From positions 1,751,832-1,815,831 of the forward strand of contig NZ_CP027228.1 of the NCBI RefSeq assembly GCF_002998925.1: DNA of 64,000 nt, read 5' to 3'. Source of the DNA: Mogibacterium diversum (lineage in GTDB: Bacteria; Bacillota; Clostridia; Peptostreptococcales; Anaerovoracaceae). Below the pieces are notes generated by a model, which did not search any database, had not been told where the DNA came from, and was given only the letters and a program-made list of their open reading frames with translations. Of this stretch, positions 17,947 through 26,854 are shown one piece after another. Position 1 is the first letter of the stretch, and each line of letters starts with the position of its first letter. The position numbers and the translations under genes were made by a program.

Positions 17947-18813
17947 CTATAATGATTTTTTGCCTTCGGATATTTTATGTGCATAAAATATGATTGCTAT
18001 ACTGATTAGCATCACTACAACCGACATGATAGTCCCTTCTAGCCCAAAACCAGTATTGTATGCGAAGCTATTTGCATCATGCTTAGTGTCGAGAACGAAT
18101 ATCGAATAGGATGATACTTCGCCGCTATTTGGCAGACCTAGCAGTATATTCTGATTGAAGTTCCAGGTCGTGTGGCAAGCCATCGCCATCCATATGCTGT
18201 TGAAGTAATGAATCATTAGCGCGAATAACAAACCTGTGAGGAATATATCGAGAAGTGGGAAAAATGAAACGTGATCATTTCCAAGGTGAAGCGCCATAAA
18301 AAATAAAGAAGTCACCAATATCGCTACCCAAGGATTTGAATACCTCTGTAACACTCTCTGATACATGAATCCACGGCATATAAGTTCCTCTGCAGAAGAC
18401 TGGACGAATACCGCGATAAACATGAGGAGTATCGGGAACAACTCGAATTTCGCGAAGCTGAGCTTAATATCTCCGTGAAGATACGCAGTTAGTGCACAGG
18501 CGCCGTTCATGACAAATCCAGCTGCGAAACCAATAAGGAGGTTCTTGATATTGTTTCCGTTCTTTCGATACTTTAACGCCTCTAGTATATAGCGATTGTC
18601 TTTGATGCTTAAAATGGCGATTAGGAAGACAAACCATATTCCCCAAAAGGTTATATAAAGATTAAATGTCTCCGTATACGCATCGCTGAATAGCGTGTAG
18701 TTAATGGAAATTAATGATACTAAATCGCCACCTATTGTGAGCAGGAAGGTTAGCGCCCAGATCCAGATTATGTTGTCTCTGAATCCGTATTGTTTCGTCA
18801 TGTTTTCTGTCAT
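17947..18813 (-). CDS. CPBP-family intramembrane metalloprotease (Abi/CAAX-like)
   Basis: This 288-residue membrane protein has about eight hydrophobic helices. The glutamate motif EELICRGFMYQ (EExxxR), a downstream histidine in FFMALHLGND, and the C-terminal histidine/asparagine motif HTTWNFNQN together form the metal site of CPBP (CAAX protease and bacteriocin-processing) enzymes. Relatives cleave or modify prenylated or small membrane peptides, or give bacteriocin self-immunity. No bacteriocin gene is seen next to it, though the 36-residue peptide gene lies 0.8 kb away. The start ATG at 18813 has a weak GAAAGGA site; the ATG five codons later is an alternative. Confidence 0.87.
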   Translation of the reverse strand: MTENMTKQYGFRDNIIWIWALTFLLTIGGDLVSLISINYTLFSDAYTETFNLYITFWGIWFVFLIAILSIKDNRYILEALKYRKNGNNIKNLLIGFAAGFVMNGACALTAYLHGDIKLSFAKFELFPILLMFIAVFVQSSAEELICRGFMYQRVLQRYSNPWVAILVTSLFFMALHLGNDHVSFFPLLDIFLTGLLFALMIHYFNSIWMAMACHTTWNFNQNILLGLPNSGEVSSYSIFVLDTKHDANSFAYNTGFGLEGTIMSVVVMLISIAIIFYAHKISEGKKSL

Positions 18814-18976
18814 TAGATATATATCCTTTCTCCCTCATGTCTACTTATATTTAGCTCGCTCGAGCATAACTATAATTAAACGAAAGATAAGAGATTATAC
18901 CATATATGACATGAGCTAATAGAATTTTTGCACCTCAAAACGTGCATTTGCGTGAAGAATAATTCATAAAATAGTT

Positions 18977-19005
18977 TTGCACAATTAGTCTAATACATGT
19001 ATAAT
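18977..19005 (+). promoter_or_regulatory. Rubrerythrin promoter
   Basis: TTGCAC (18977-18982) and TATAAT (19000-19005) are spaced by 17 bp. I see no clear PerR-type palindrome in the 260-bp gap. Confidence 0.6.
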
Positions 19006-19075
19006 TAGTTCGAAAGTAAATGCAGCTGGTTACTGCATGATTGATTAACGAAATTTTTTTAAGGAGGTAATTATT

Positions 19076-19621
19076 ATGGCTAAGAATAAGTACGCAGGTA
19101 CACAGACAGAGAAGAATCTAGAAGCAGCTTTTGCTGGTGAATCACAAGCAACTAATAAGTATACATATTTTGCATCAAGAGCTAAGAAGGACGGTTTTGA
19201 GCAGATTGCAGATATCTTTCTGAAGACAGCTGCAAACGAGAGAGAGCATGCTAAGCTTTGGTACAAGGAACTCAACGATGGAGTTGGCGATACAGCATAC
19301 AACCTAGAGGATGCTGCTAATGGTGAGAACTATGAGTGGACAGACATGTACGAAGGTTTTGCTAAGACTGCTGAGGAAGAGGGATTCCCAGAGCTAGCAG
19401 CAAGATTCCGTCTCGTTGGAGAGGTTGAGAAGCACCACGAAGAGAGATACCGTGCACTTCTCAAGAATGTAGAGATGAAGGAAGTATTCGAGAAGAGTGA
19501 TGTTAAGGTATGGGAGTGCCGCAACTGCGGACACATCTGTGTTGGAACTAAGGCTCCAGAGGTTTGCCCAGTTTGCAATCACCCACAGTCATTCTTTGAG
19601 GTTCACGCAGAAAACTACTAA
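19076..19621 (+). CDS. rbr: Rubrerythrin
   Basis: This 181-residue peroxide-reducing protein of anaerobes takes electrons through its rubredoxin domain to a diiron site and turns hydrogen peroxide into water. The N-terminal four-helix ferritin-like domain shows the iron ligands in AGESQA (E22) and ANEREHA (E55, H58), and a second pair in GEVEKHHEERY. The C-terminal rubredoxin domain carries C148/C151 (CRNCG) and C164/C167 (CPVC). Length and order are standard. The ribosome site AAGGAGGTAA is strong. It has its own promoter and a terminator right after the stop, suggesting high independent expression. Confidence 0.96.
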   Translation: MAKNKYAGTQTEKNLEAAFAGESQATNKYTYFASRAKKDGFEQIADIFLKTAANEREHAKLWYKELNDGVGDTAYNLEDAANGENYEWTDMYEGFAKTAEEEGFPELAARFRLVGEVEKHHEERYRALLKNVEMKEVFEKSDVKVWECRNCGHICVGTKAPEVCPVCNHPQSFFEVHAENY

Positions 19622-19645
19622 GGAGATAGTCCATACGGCTTATCT

Positions 19646-19672
19646 GGGCTTCGGTTCGCCGAAGCCCTTTTT
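19646..19672 (+). terminator. Intrinsic terminator after rubrerythrin
   Basis: The perfect GGGCTTCGG/CCGAAGCCC stem has a TTCG tetraloop and five T. It lies only 15 bases before the next start codon, so it may also govern read-through into the ABC gene. Confidence 0.92.
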
Positions 19673-19687
19673 ATATAGGATATATAC

Positions 19688-22600
19688 ATGATTGAAGTAA
19701 GAGAGCTTAAAAAAGAATATAGGACTGGTGACTTCATCCAGAAAGCACTAGATGGTGTATCGGTCACATTCAGGGACAATGAGTTCGTAGCAGTTCTAGG
19801 ACCATCTGGTTCTGGTAAGACTACGCTGCTCAATATCCTCGGCGGTCTCGATACTGCTGATTCAGGTGAGATTATCATAAACGGTACGTCGACTAGGGAG
19901 TATAAGTCCGCTGATTGGGATACATACAGGAACCATAGAATTGGATTTGTATTCCAGAGCTACAATCTAATACCGCATCAGACGGTGAGGGCTAACGTAG
20001 AGCTAGCTATGACATTGACTGGTGTAGGTGCCGAGGAGAGGCGCGCGAGAGCTGAAGAGGCACTTGATAAGGTTGGGCTTAAGGGCCATGAGAACAAGAA
20101 GCCGAGCCAGCTTTCTGGTGGGCAGATGCAGCGAGTGGCGATTGCAAGAGCACTTGTAAATAATCCCGAGATTGTACTAGCGGATGAACCGACAGGTGCG
20201 CTAGATACTGAGACTGGTATCCAGGTTATGAACCTGTTACAGGAGATTGCCAAGGATAGGCTCGTAATCATGGTTACACATAACCCTGCACTTGCTGAGC
20301 AATATGCAAATAGGATTATCATGCTTAAAGATGGTTCGATTCTCGAAGATAAAAAGCCTGTTACAGCAGAGGAACTAAAGAGTAGCGCAAGAACGAAAAT
20401 AGGCGAATCGGATGCCGGAACTAAGACTTCGATGAGCTTTCGAACAGCTCTTTCACTTTCATTCTCCAACCTGATGAGCAAGAAGGGACGTACGGCTCTA
20501 ACGGCTTTTGCTGGCTCTATCGGTATTATTGGAATCGCAGCTATCCTTGCGCTATCAAATGGAGTAAACGGGTACATAGCCAAGGTCGAGGAAGATACGC
20601 TCTCGTCATATCCGCTCACTATTTCCAAGAATGCAGCGGATATATCGAGTATGTTTGCAGGAATGTCTGGAATATCGAAGGAAAAGGATAAAGATACTGA
20701 TAAAAGCTCGTCCTCTGATGCAGAAAGCGTCTCTGGGTCAGATGATGGTTCAGAGGCACATAACGGTTCAGATAGGTCAAAGAGTGCAGCCAAAGCCGAG
20801 AATACAGAAATCAAGCAGAGAAACGTGCTCGGCAACGTCTTTGGCAGCACAAGAAAAAATGACCTAGTTGCCTTCAAGAAGTATCTTGACTCAAAGGGCA
20901 ACAAGGTCCGCCGAAACGCCTCTGTGATAACATACAACTACGGAATCACACCGCTTATCTACCAGACCAAGAGTGAATCAGATGCAGTGCAGGTCAATTC
21001 GACTGATGGTATGGATGCGAACTATGAAAGCTTTGGAATCCAGAATTCGAGCAATACGGGCTTCTACCAGATGCTCGATGATGAAAAGCTTCTGAAACAG
21101 CAGTACGAGGTAGTAGCTGGAAAGTGGCCTAAGGAGTCAACAGAAGCAGTGCTCGTTTTAAACAAGGATGGCTCAATCCCTGATTTCACTTTATATCAGC
21201 TCGGATATTACGACCGTAAAGAGTATGACCGCGCCATGATCAAGTACAGAGAGACGGGAAAGCTTGAGATGAACACAGAGAAGCAAAAGCCTTTTAGATA
21301 CAGAGATGCTCTAAAGCTTAGCTACAGTGTGATTTCTCCGGGCGAGATATATTCATATAACTCTCCAACTGGCACATGGCTCAATCAGTCTAAGAACAAG
21401 GCGTTCATGGCCGGCAAGCTGGAGAATGGAATCAAGCTTAAAGTTGTAGGTGTAATTAAGCCGAACGGCAAGACTAGATCCAATGCCCTTCAGCCAGGTG
21501 TCGGATATCTGCCATCCTTAACTTCGCAGATTATCGACAGAATGAAGGATGCAGATATAGTTAAGCAGCAGCTTGCAAATCCTGAAGTTGATGTATTTAC
21601 AGGCAAGACATTCGAAGCGCTCAAGGAAGAAAATGGGGCGTCGTTCGATATGAGCAAATTGTTCAGCATAAATCAATCCATGCTGGCGAGCGCATTTAAA
21701 TTCGATGCATCAAAGCTTCAGAAAGCATTTGGTATGAGTCCGCTGGCGAATATCGACTACTCTAAGGCGTTGTCCAAAGTCAATACGACGAGCCTAGCCC
21801 AGAACATGATGAGCGACATCATGCAGGAACTGGCAGAGTTCCCAGCATATCTGCAGCAACAAAATATCACTCTGACTCCAGCCGAGCAGTCGATGATAAC
21901 CACAGAGACGAGTCAGCTCATCGCAACACTGCTCGCTGGTTATCCGGCATTTGCAAGCGACTATGCGAATAATCATCCAGGTGCAGCACAGAGCGAGATA
22001 ATAAACGCATATCTATCGAGCACTAATTCGAGGACAGCAATTTCAAGCACTGCAACCCGCATAGCACAGAATCTTAATAGAAGTGATCTTCGGGGAACGA
22101 TTGAGAGAGCACTTACCAATTACATGCAGGGTAGGATGGCCAAGATTATGGGTAGATTCATGAATCAAGTGATGACCGAGATGCAGAAGCAACTAGGCGC
22201 GCAGATTAGCAGTGGTGCGACTATGAACGGTGATATGGCTAGTGCTATGAAGAGTGCATTTAGTGTTAATCCTTCGGCGTTTGCAAAAGCATTTTCGCTG
22301 AATATGGATCAGACGCAGATGGCAGCACTGTTCTCGCAGTTCATGAATAACGGCATCGTTACATACGATTCTAACCTCAAGAAGATGGGATATGCGGACA
22401 AATCAAACCCTGAATCTATTTCGATATATCCGAGCAGCTTTGAGCGCAAGGATAAGGTAATCGAGGGCATAGATAGCTATAATGCCCGTATGAAGAGGTC
22501 TGGACACAAGTCGCGGGTCATCACATATACGGATATCATGGGCACGCTAATGTCTTCGGTCACAGATATAATAAATATGATAAGCTATGTGCTAGTGGCA

Positions 22601-22981
22601 TTTATCAGTGTGTCACTGATTGTAAGCTCAATCATGATAGGAATTATAACCTACATATCTGTACTTGAACGAAGAAAAGAGATTGGAATTCTGCGTGCAA
22701 TGGGTGCGTCGAAGCGAAATATTGCAAATATTTTTAATGCTGAGACATTTATCGAGGGTCTGCTATCTGGAGTGTTTGCGATACTCTTCGTATACCTCGT
22801 GAGCATTCCGATTAATATGGTCGTTCTATCATCCTTTAATGTCGAACGAATTATGAGGCTGCCGATTGGTGCAGCACTCGTACTGATAGGGATATCTGTA
22901 TTCCTAACATATATAGCTGGACTGATTCCTTCTAGGTCAGCGGCTAAACGCGATCCAGTGGAGGCACTCAGAAGCGAGTAA
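19688..22981 (+). CDS. Fused ABC transporter: MacB-type ATPase plus FtsX permease with very large external domain
   Basis: In this 1097-residue single-chain half-transporter, residues 1-225 form the ATPase: Walker A GPSGSGKTT, signature LSGGQMQR, Walker B IVLADEPTGALD, and MVTHNP. A helix near 275-297 begins the permease (AFAGSIGIIGIAAILAL). Roughly 660 extracytoplasmic residues follow, starting with a Ser/Asp/Lys-rich low-complexity linker (about 335-370) and including a methionine/glutamine-rich helical part (about 650-900). Three C-terminal FtsX helices end the protein (about 960-1090, with ERRKEIGILRAMGASKRNI). Related fused proteins exist in Clostridia and Bifidobacteria; their cargo is undefined. 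The start has only a weak AGGA site and lies just past the rubrerythrin terminator. Confidence 0.88.
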   Translation: MIEVRELKKEYRTGDFIQKALDGVSVTFRDNEFVAVLGPSGSGKTTLLNILGGLDTADSGEIIINGTSTREYKSADWDTYRNHRIGFVFQSYNLIPHQTVRANVELAMTLTGVGAEERRARAEEALDKVGLKGHENKKPSQLSGGQMQRVAIARALVNNPEIVLADEPTGALDTETGIQVMNLLQEIAKDRLVIMVTHNPALAEQYANRIIMLKDGSILEDKKPVTAEELKSSARTKIGESDAGTKTSMSFRTALSLSFSNLMSKKGRTALTAFAGSIGIIGIAAILALSNGVNGYIAKVEEDTLSSYPLTISKNAADISSMFAGMSGISKEKDKDTDKSSSSDAESVSGSDDGSEAHNGSDRSKSAAKAENTEIKQRNVLGNVFGSTRKNDLVAFKKYLDSKGNKVRRNASVITYNYGITPLIYQTKSESDAVQVNSTDGMDANYESFGIQNSSNTGFYQMLDDEKLLKQQYEVVAGKWPKESTEAVLVLNKDGSIPDFTLYQLGYYDRKEYDRAMIKYRETGKLEMNTEKQKPFRYRDALKLSYSVISPGEIYSYNSPTGTWLNQSKNKAFMAGKLENGIKLKVVGVIKPNGKTRSNALQPGVGYLPSLTSQIIDRMKDADIVKQQLANPEVDVFTGKTFEALKEENGASFDMSKLFSINQSMLASAFKFDASKLQKAFGMSPLANIDYSKALSKVNTTSLAQNMMSDIMQELAEFPAYLQQQNITLTPAEQSMITTETSQLIATLLAGYPAFASDYANNHPGAAQSEIINAYLSSTNSRTAISSTATRIAQNLNRSDLRGTIERALTNYMQGRMAKIMGRFMNQVMTEMQKQLGAQISSGATMNGDMASAMKSAFSVNPSAFAKAFSLNMDQTQMAALFSQFMNNGIVTYDSNLKKMGYADKSNPESISIYPSSFERKDKVIEGIDSYNARMKRSGHKSRVITYTDIMGTLMSSVTDIINMISYVLVAFISVSLIVSSIMIGIITYISVLERRKEIGILRAMGASKRNIANIFNAETFIEGLLSGVFAILFVYLVSIPINMVVLSSFNVERIMRLPIGAALVLIGISVFLTYIAGLIPSRSAAKRDPVEALRSE

Positions 22982-23113
22982 TCACGAATATAAAAATTAA
23001 TTATTAAAATAGCGTTATGAATTTATAATTTTCATAATGCCGAAACCATCATCTAAAGCGTGAGTTCTACGGCACTAGAGACTTTTAGGTCAGGTGCTTA
23101 GACTTGCGCTTTC

Positions 23114-23142
23114 TTGTTATATGCATAAAAGTATATTATGAT
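23114..23142 (+). promoter_or_regulatory. Promoter of first secreted-protein pair
   Basis: TTGTTA (23114-23119) and TATGAT (23137-23142) are spaced by 17 bp. The -10 element falls at the same place in the duplicated leader of the second pair (24887-24892). Confidence 0.5.
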
Positions 23143-23222
23143 TACAGGTAACCTATGCACGGGGGTATTTTACAAAGAGGAGGTAGAATATGACAGGTTA
23201 TAAGAAAAGAACAGTCATATTG
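23137..23222 (+). repeat. Duplicated leader, copy 1 (promoter -10, 5' UTR, signal-peptide codons)
   Basis: An 86-bp stretch matches 24887-24971 at about nine bases in ten with one single-base gap. It runs from the -10 element through the shared ACCTATGCACGGGG and AGGAGGTAGAATATG segments into codons for MTGYKKRTVIL. Similarity falls away sharply after the signal peptide. Confidence 0.85.
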
Positions 23223-23972
23223 ATAATCGGCCTGATAGCTCTACTTGGGCTTGTGGGCTGTGGAAAGAAAGGCGAATATGGCAGCTTGTCTGAAGAAGAG
23301 AAGATCGACAAGGGACTGGATGCTTTCGAGCATCTCAAGAATGGAAAAATTGAGATGAAGAACCATCTTAAGTACGAATTGAAATCGCCACAGGAGGGGC
23401 AGCAGTCAAAGTTCGACGCTACTCTCACCTTTAAGGGGGATTTTGAAGAGAGCCCAGACCATCTGCTTGGTGTTTACTATGATGGTAAAAACAAAAATGA
23501 TTTCTATAACGATGCGATCTCACATTACTCAAAAAATGTAAACGATTCAGAGTGGGTTAATTACACAGAAAACTCAAAGAGACTTCGTTATCGCAAGCCG
23601 ATTGGAATAAATAGAGAAGCTATTGAATTCCTGAAGACGAAGAAAAAGGACATAAAGGTCACAGACGATAAGGATAGCTTTACACTCGTATATGAGACTG
23701 ACGACGTGAAGTTGCTCGGGGCTAACGGGGATATACTAGTTGGCGGAAGCTACAACGGACCTATTTACACCGATAATGATACGAATGACAAATTGAAGAT
23801 TGAGCTTACCGTCTCTAAGAAAGGATTTAAACCTATGTCGGTTAAGTACACATGCGAACAGGAAAGCCCTCAGATAACTGTTAATTTTAAGGGTAGCTTC
23901 AAGTATTCCAAGCAAAATTCAGGTGTACGAGTTGAGGTTCCAAGCGGCATCAGCAACGCCGCAAGTAAGTAG
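23190..23972 (+). CDS. Lipoprotein A1, unknown function
   Basis: This 260-residue protein has a lipoprotein signal peptide: MTGYKKR, hydrophobic core, lipobox LVGC with the modified cysteine near residue 24, then a Lys/Gly-rich tether. The mature part is beta-rich and highly charged (LTFKGDFEE..., LTVSKKGFKPMSVKYTC). That general look resembles LppX/DUF6612-like lipoproteins, but I cannot place it. It is a paralogue of the protein at 24939: the signal peptides are nearly identical, the mature parts clearly diverged. It is followed 11 bases later by B1, so A1-B1 form an operon. The ribosome site AGGAGGTAG is strong. Confidence 0.75.
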   Translation: MTGYKKRTVILIIGLIALLGLVGCGKKGEYGSLSEEEKIDKGLDAFEHLKNGKIEMKNHLKYELKSPQEGQQSKFDATLTFKGDFEESPDHLLGVYYDGKNKNDFYNDAISHYSKNVNDSEWVNYTENSKRLRYRKPIGINREAIEFLKTKKKDIKVTDDKDSFTLVYETDDVKLLGANGDILVGGSYNGPIYTDNDTNDKLKIELTVSKKGFKPMSVKYTCEQESPQITVNFKGSFKYSKQNSGVRVEVPSGISNAASK

Positions 23973-23983
23973 AAAGGGGGATT

Positions 23984-24832
23984 ATGATGAACAAGATACA
24001 GAAAGTAGTTGTGATTGCATTCGCGTTTGTTTTGAGCTTATCCCTCATGTCTTTTAAGAAGAGTTCGGGATCTGATGTAAATACTTTTATCGATAAGCTG
24101 CGTAACGCAAAGAACTTAGAATACGAAGTTACCGTATATAACAAGAACAGCGCTGCTAACAAGTATATGAAGAAGTTCAGCTCCGATACGACCATCAGGC
24201 AGGGTCAGATTCAATTCGACCCACAGGTATTCAGCGAGTATGTGTTAAGCGGATATGGCACTACTAACGAGGATGGCAGGATAGCGAAGGCGAAACGTAT
24301 ATTTGCAAGTGCCGACGACCTGAACAGCTATGCGAGAATCTATTCTCCAGAGCCTAATAAGGGGTATAAAGGATTTACCTCACCAAAGGAAAACGGATGG
24401 GTGTGGATAGATAAGGACGATGTCGCTGCTCCTGAGGTCGGCCGTAGCGAAGACATTCTTAAGCTATATGAGAAGTATGCTAACAAGTTTAAGAAGACAG
24501 AAGATGATAACTATATATACCTTGATTACAGTGGCGATGTATCTAAAGACTTTGAACAGGTGGGTAAAGCACAGCAGACATTCGCAGATAATAAGGTATT
24601 TAAATCAGGTAAACAGTACATTAAATCGGTAAAGCTTCGCATACACCTTGTGATAGCTAAGAAGGATAAGGCTACCGGTGAAAAAATGGTGCCAAGCGAG
24701 GCTCGCATACAGATTAAGGCAAAGGGCGAGACCGATGGAGTAGGAGCTAAACTAGCAAGTGAGGATAATTTCATAGTTTCCTATCGCGATATTAATAAAA
24801 TTAATAGTATCGAGAAGCCTGCAGGAATTTAA
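23984..24832 (+). CDS. Secreted protein B1, unknown function, lipobox lost
   Basis: This 282-residue protein has a signal-like N-terminus, MMNKIQKVVVIAFAFVLSLS, followed by LMSFKKSSG where its paralogue B2 has the lipobox LSACGGKG. The cysteine is therefore missing and the protein should be released or stay by an uncleaved helix. The rest aligns with B2 along its length: RQGQIQFDPQVFSEY, IYSPEPNKGY, YLDYSGDVSKDFEQ, SYRDINKI. Two adjacent ATGs (23984, 23987) follow a GGGGG ribosome site. It is downstream partner of lipoprotein A1. No family recognised. Confidence 0.72.
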   Translation: MMNKIQKVVVIAFAFVLSLSLMSFKKSSGSDVNTFIDKLRNAKNLEYEVTVYNKNSAANKYMKKFSSDTTIRQGQIQFDPQVFSEYVLSGYGTTNEDGRIAKAKRIFASADDLNSYARIYSPEPNKGYKGFTSPKENGWVWIDKDDVAAPEVGRSEDILKLYEKYANKFKKTEDDNYIYLDYSGDVSKDFEQVGKAQQTFADNKVFKSGKQYIKSVKLRIHLVIAKKDKATGEKMVPSEARIQIKAKGETDGVGAKLASEDNFIVSYRDINKINSIEKPAGI

Positions 24833-24863
24833 GCTGCTTCGGATTATTATAGCTTATACACGA

Positions 24864-24892
24864 TTGAAAAACTGTACAAATTAGGTTATGAT
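24864..24892 (+). promoter_or_regulatory. Promoter of second secreted-protein pair
   Basis: TTGAAA (24864-24869) and TATGAT (24887-24892) are spaced by 17 bp. The -35 differs from copy 1 while the -10 and everything downstream are duplicated. Confidence 0.55.
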
Positions 24893-24971
24893 TATAAGCA
24901 ACCTATGCACGGGGTATTTTACAGATAGGAGGTAGAATATGACAGGTTACAAGAAAAGAACAGTCATATTG
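24887..24971 (+). repeat. Duplicated leader, copy 2
   Basis: This is the partner of 23137-23222. The shared ACCTATGCACGGGG, TATTTTACA and GGAGGTAGAATATGACAGG segments are essentially unchanged between copies. Confidence 0.85.
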
Positions 24972-25736
24972 GTTATCAGCTTGATCGCTTTGCTTGGGCT
25001 TGCTGGATGCGGACAGTCTGGCGGCAATGGAAGTGGCGAGAATCTAACCAAAGAACAGAAAATTGATAAGGGGCTAGATGCCTTTTACAATCTAGATGAC
25101 GGAAAAGTTCAGATAGAAGTTAGGACTGACTATGTCCGCCACCAACCATCAGAGGGACAGAAGGCAGAAGGCTTTAATAAGTACTCTTATAAGGGAACCT
25201 TTGAGATGGGTCCAGTTAGAGCCCGCGGAAAGCTAAACTATGAAAATGATTCTAAAAAGGGGTCTAGAGAAATCTACGGAACCGACGGGGCAGAATTTAA
25301 AAAAGAAAAAGGCGATAAGGACTGGAAGCAGGATATTTATACCAGTAAGTGGCGCAATCAGCCAACTGGATTCAACCGCGATTTCATCGCTTTTCTACAA
25401 ACAAAGAAGAAAGACATCACAGTTAAAGAGGATAAGAAGACTTACACACTTCGCTTTGAGTCGACTGATATAAAGCTTCAAGATGAAAATGTTGACCTCT
25501 TCTTTGGTGCAATGTTCAGGCCAATCATTGTTAGCTCTAGTACCGACACAGGAAAGATGGTTGCTGAATTAACCGTTTCTAAGGAGGATAATAAGCCACT
25601 GTCATTCAAGTACACTTGTAATTATGATAGCAGCACAGTTAGCGGTAAATTCAAGGGCGTGGCAAAATATAGCGAGCAGAACACCGGCATTCGTGTTGAA
25701 GAGCCTAAGGGCATTGATAAGGCTAAAGGTTACTAG
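24939..25736 (+). CDS. Lipoprotein A2, unknown function (paralogue of A1)
   Basis: This 265-residue protein has lipobox LAGC (cysteine near residue 24), a Gly/Ser/Asn tether, then KEQKIDKGLDAFYNLDDGKVQIE matching A1's EEKIDKGLDAFEHLKNGKIEM. Further shared islands are FNRDFIAFLQTKKKDI, LTVSKEDNKPLSFKYTC and KYSEQNTGIRVEEPKGI. The middle of the protein, about residues 60-130, is almost unrelated to A1. A buffer-like or ligand-binding lipoprotein at the outer face of the membrane is likely; the ligand is unknown. Its stop lies 14 bases before B2, so the pair is an operon. Confidence 0.75.
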   Translation: MTGYKKRTVILVISLIALLGLAGCGQSGGNGSGENLTKEQKIDKGLDAFYNLDDGKVQIEVRTDYVRHQPSEGQKAEGFNKYSYKGTFEMGPVRARGKLNYENDSKKGSREIYGTDGAEFKKEKGDKDWKQDIYTSKWRNQPTGFNRDFIAFLQTKKKDITVKEDKKTYTLRFESTDIKLQDENVDLFFGAMFRPIIVSSSTDTGKMVAELTVSKEDNKPLSFKYTCNYDSSTVSGKFKGVAKYSEQNTGIRVEEPKGIDKAKGY

Positions 25737-25750
25737 GGAGGGGCAATAAA

Positions 25751-26614
25751 ATGAGACAGAAACGAAAAATAGTTTTAGTAGTCATCGCCATGATGATGGT
25801 CCTAACCCTTTCAGCTTGTGGTGGAAAAGGTGATGTTAAGACATTTGTAAAGAAGATGCAAAAGGTTGAAAACCTTGATTATGAGATCCATACATATAGG
25901 AGATACGTAGCATCTCAGGGATCAGATAGACTGTTTAGGGGAGAGTCACAGGTTAGACAAGGTAAGATGCAGCTTGACCCGCAGGTCTTCAGCGAATATT
26001 ACTCAGAAGGTAGTTCTGAGGTTCAGGAACCTGAGGATATTGATGAGCACTTGATAAGATTTGGAAGTTCGGACTTCATATTTAAGAGTGATAAGATATA
26101 CTCCCCAAAGCCTAAGAAGGTATATATCGGCTCATCTTCGGTAACTAATAATTATGAGTGGGTCTGGAAAGAGGCAAAGGATATAAATCCTCCAGAGATA
26201 GGTAATAGCAAGACTTTCTTAGATATATACGAGAAATATGCGGACAAGTTTAAGCTGACTGAGGACGAGAACCATTACTATCTTGATTATAAAGGTGATG
26301 TGAGCAAAAATCTGGATCAGATGGCTAAGCTTCAGGTAGCGATTATTCCTAAAAGCAAAATGCTTAAACAGGGTAAGAAAGATGTAAAGTCTTGCAAGAT
26401 TGAAATTCACCTCGTGATGAAGAAGGGCAAGGGCGGGCCAACTCCTTATCAGACAAGGATAAAGCTTTTTACCAAGATGGACGTGCCTGAAATTGGAGGA
26501 GCAATCGACAACGAGGATTACTATCAGGCATATTACCGTGACATCAACGATGTGAAGGAAATCAAGAAGCCTCATGGATTTGATGCAAGCAAGGTGAAGA
26601 AGTCGCAATTCTAG
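25751..26614 (+). CDS. Lipoprotein B2, unknown function (paralogue of B1)
   Basis: This 287-residue protein has a lipoprotein signal peptide with lipobox LSAC (cysteine near residue 23). Mature sequence shared with B1 includes RQGKMQLDPQVFSEYY, IYSPKPKKVY, YLDYKGDVSKNLDQ and YYRDINDVKEIKKPHGF; the C-terminus is slightly longer. The ribosome site is GGGAGGGG. It closes the duplicated two-gene unit; a terminator follows at 26711. No recognised domain. Confidence 0.75.
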   Translation: MRQKRKIVLVVIAMMMVLTLSACGGKGDVKTFVKKMQKVENLDYEIHTYRRYVASQGSDRLFRGESQVRQGKMQLDPQVFSEYYSEGSSEVQEPEDIDEHLIRFGSSDFIFKSDKIYSPKPKKVYIGSSSVTNNYEWVWKEAKDINPPEIGNSKTFLDIYEKYADKFKLTEDENHYYLDYKGDVSKNLDQMAKLQVAIIPKSKMLKQGKKDVKSCKIEIHLVMKKGKGGPTPYQTRIKLFTKMDVPEIGGAIDNEDYYQAYYRDINDVKEIKKPHGFDASKVKKSQF

Positions 26615-26710
26615 GGCTTTGTTGTGGCTGATTGTATGTAATCGACAGATTAGGTCAGTAAAAATGGACTAAAGCCGATAAAACAGGCTAAAACCGAATA
26701 ACTGAAGAGG

Positions 26711-26736
26711 AAGCCTGCGCGTGAGCGCGGGCTTTT
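26711..26736 (+). terminator. Intrinsic terminator after the duplicated lipoprotein units
   Basis: AAGCCTGCGC and GCGCGGGCTT arms surround a GTGA tetraloop, followed by a T run. Confidence 0.88.
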
Positions 26737-26796
26737 TGGTGTGGGAAATTTGGGAATGCAATATGGAATAAGTGTGCTAAAAAGGAGAGTGGGGTG

Positions 26797-26805
26797 TGTT
26801 ATAAT
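26797..26805 (+). promoter_or_regulatory. Extended -10 element upstream of the restriction gene
   Basis: The extended element TGTTATAAT is a perfect TGnTATAAT; no good -35 is visible. It sits 50 bases before the restriction endonuclease start codon. Confidence 0.4.
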
Positions 26806-26854
26806 TCGTTATATGTTCATGTAAGGATGTCTTTAACAGATGGAGCGATAAAGT

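Noticed and set aside
19978..20937. Minus-strand open frame of 319 codons opposite the fused ABC gene
   Set aside because: Serine/leucine-rich shadow of a well-supported coding strand; no start signal.
26771..26812. Similar sequence TGTGCTAAA...GTGT-ATAATT upstream of the restriction gene and of the antitoxin (30516-30553)
   Set aside because: Alignment needs gaps and covers mostly AT-rich promoter-like sequence; not enough to call a shared element.
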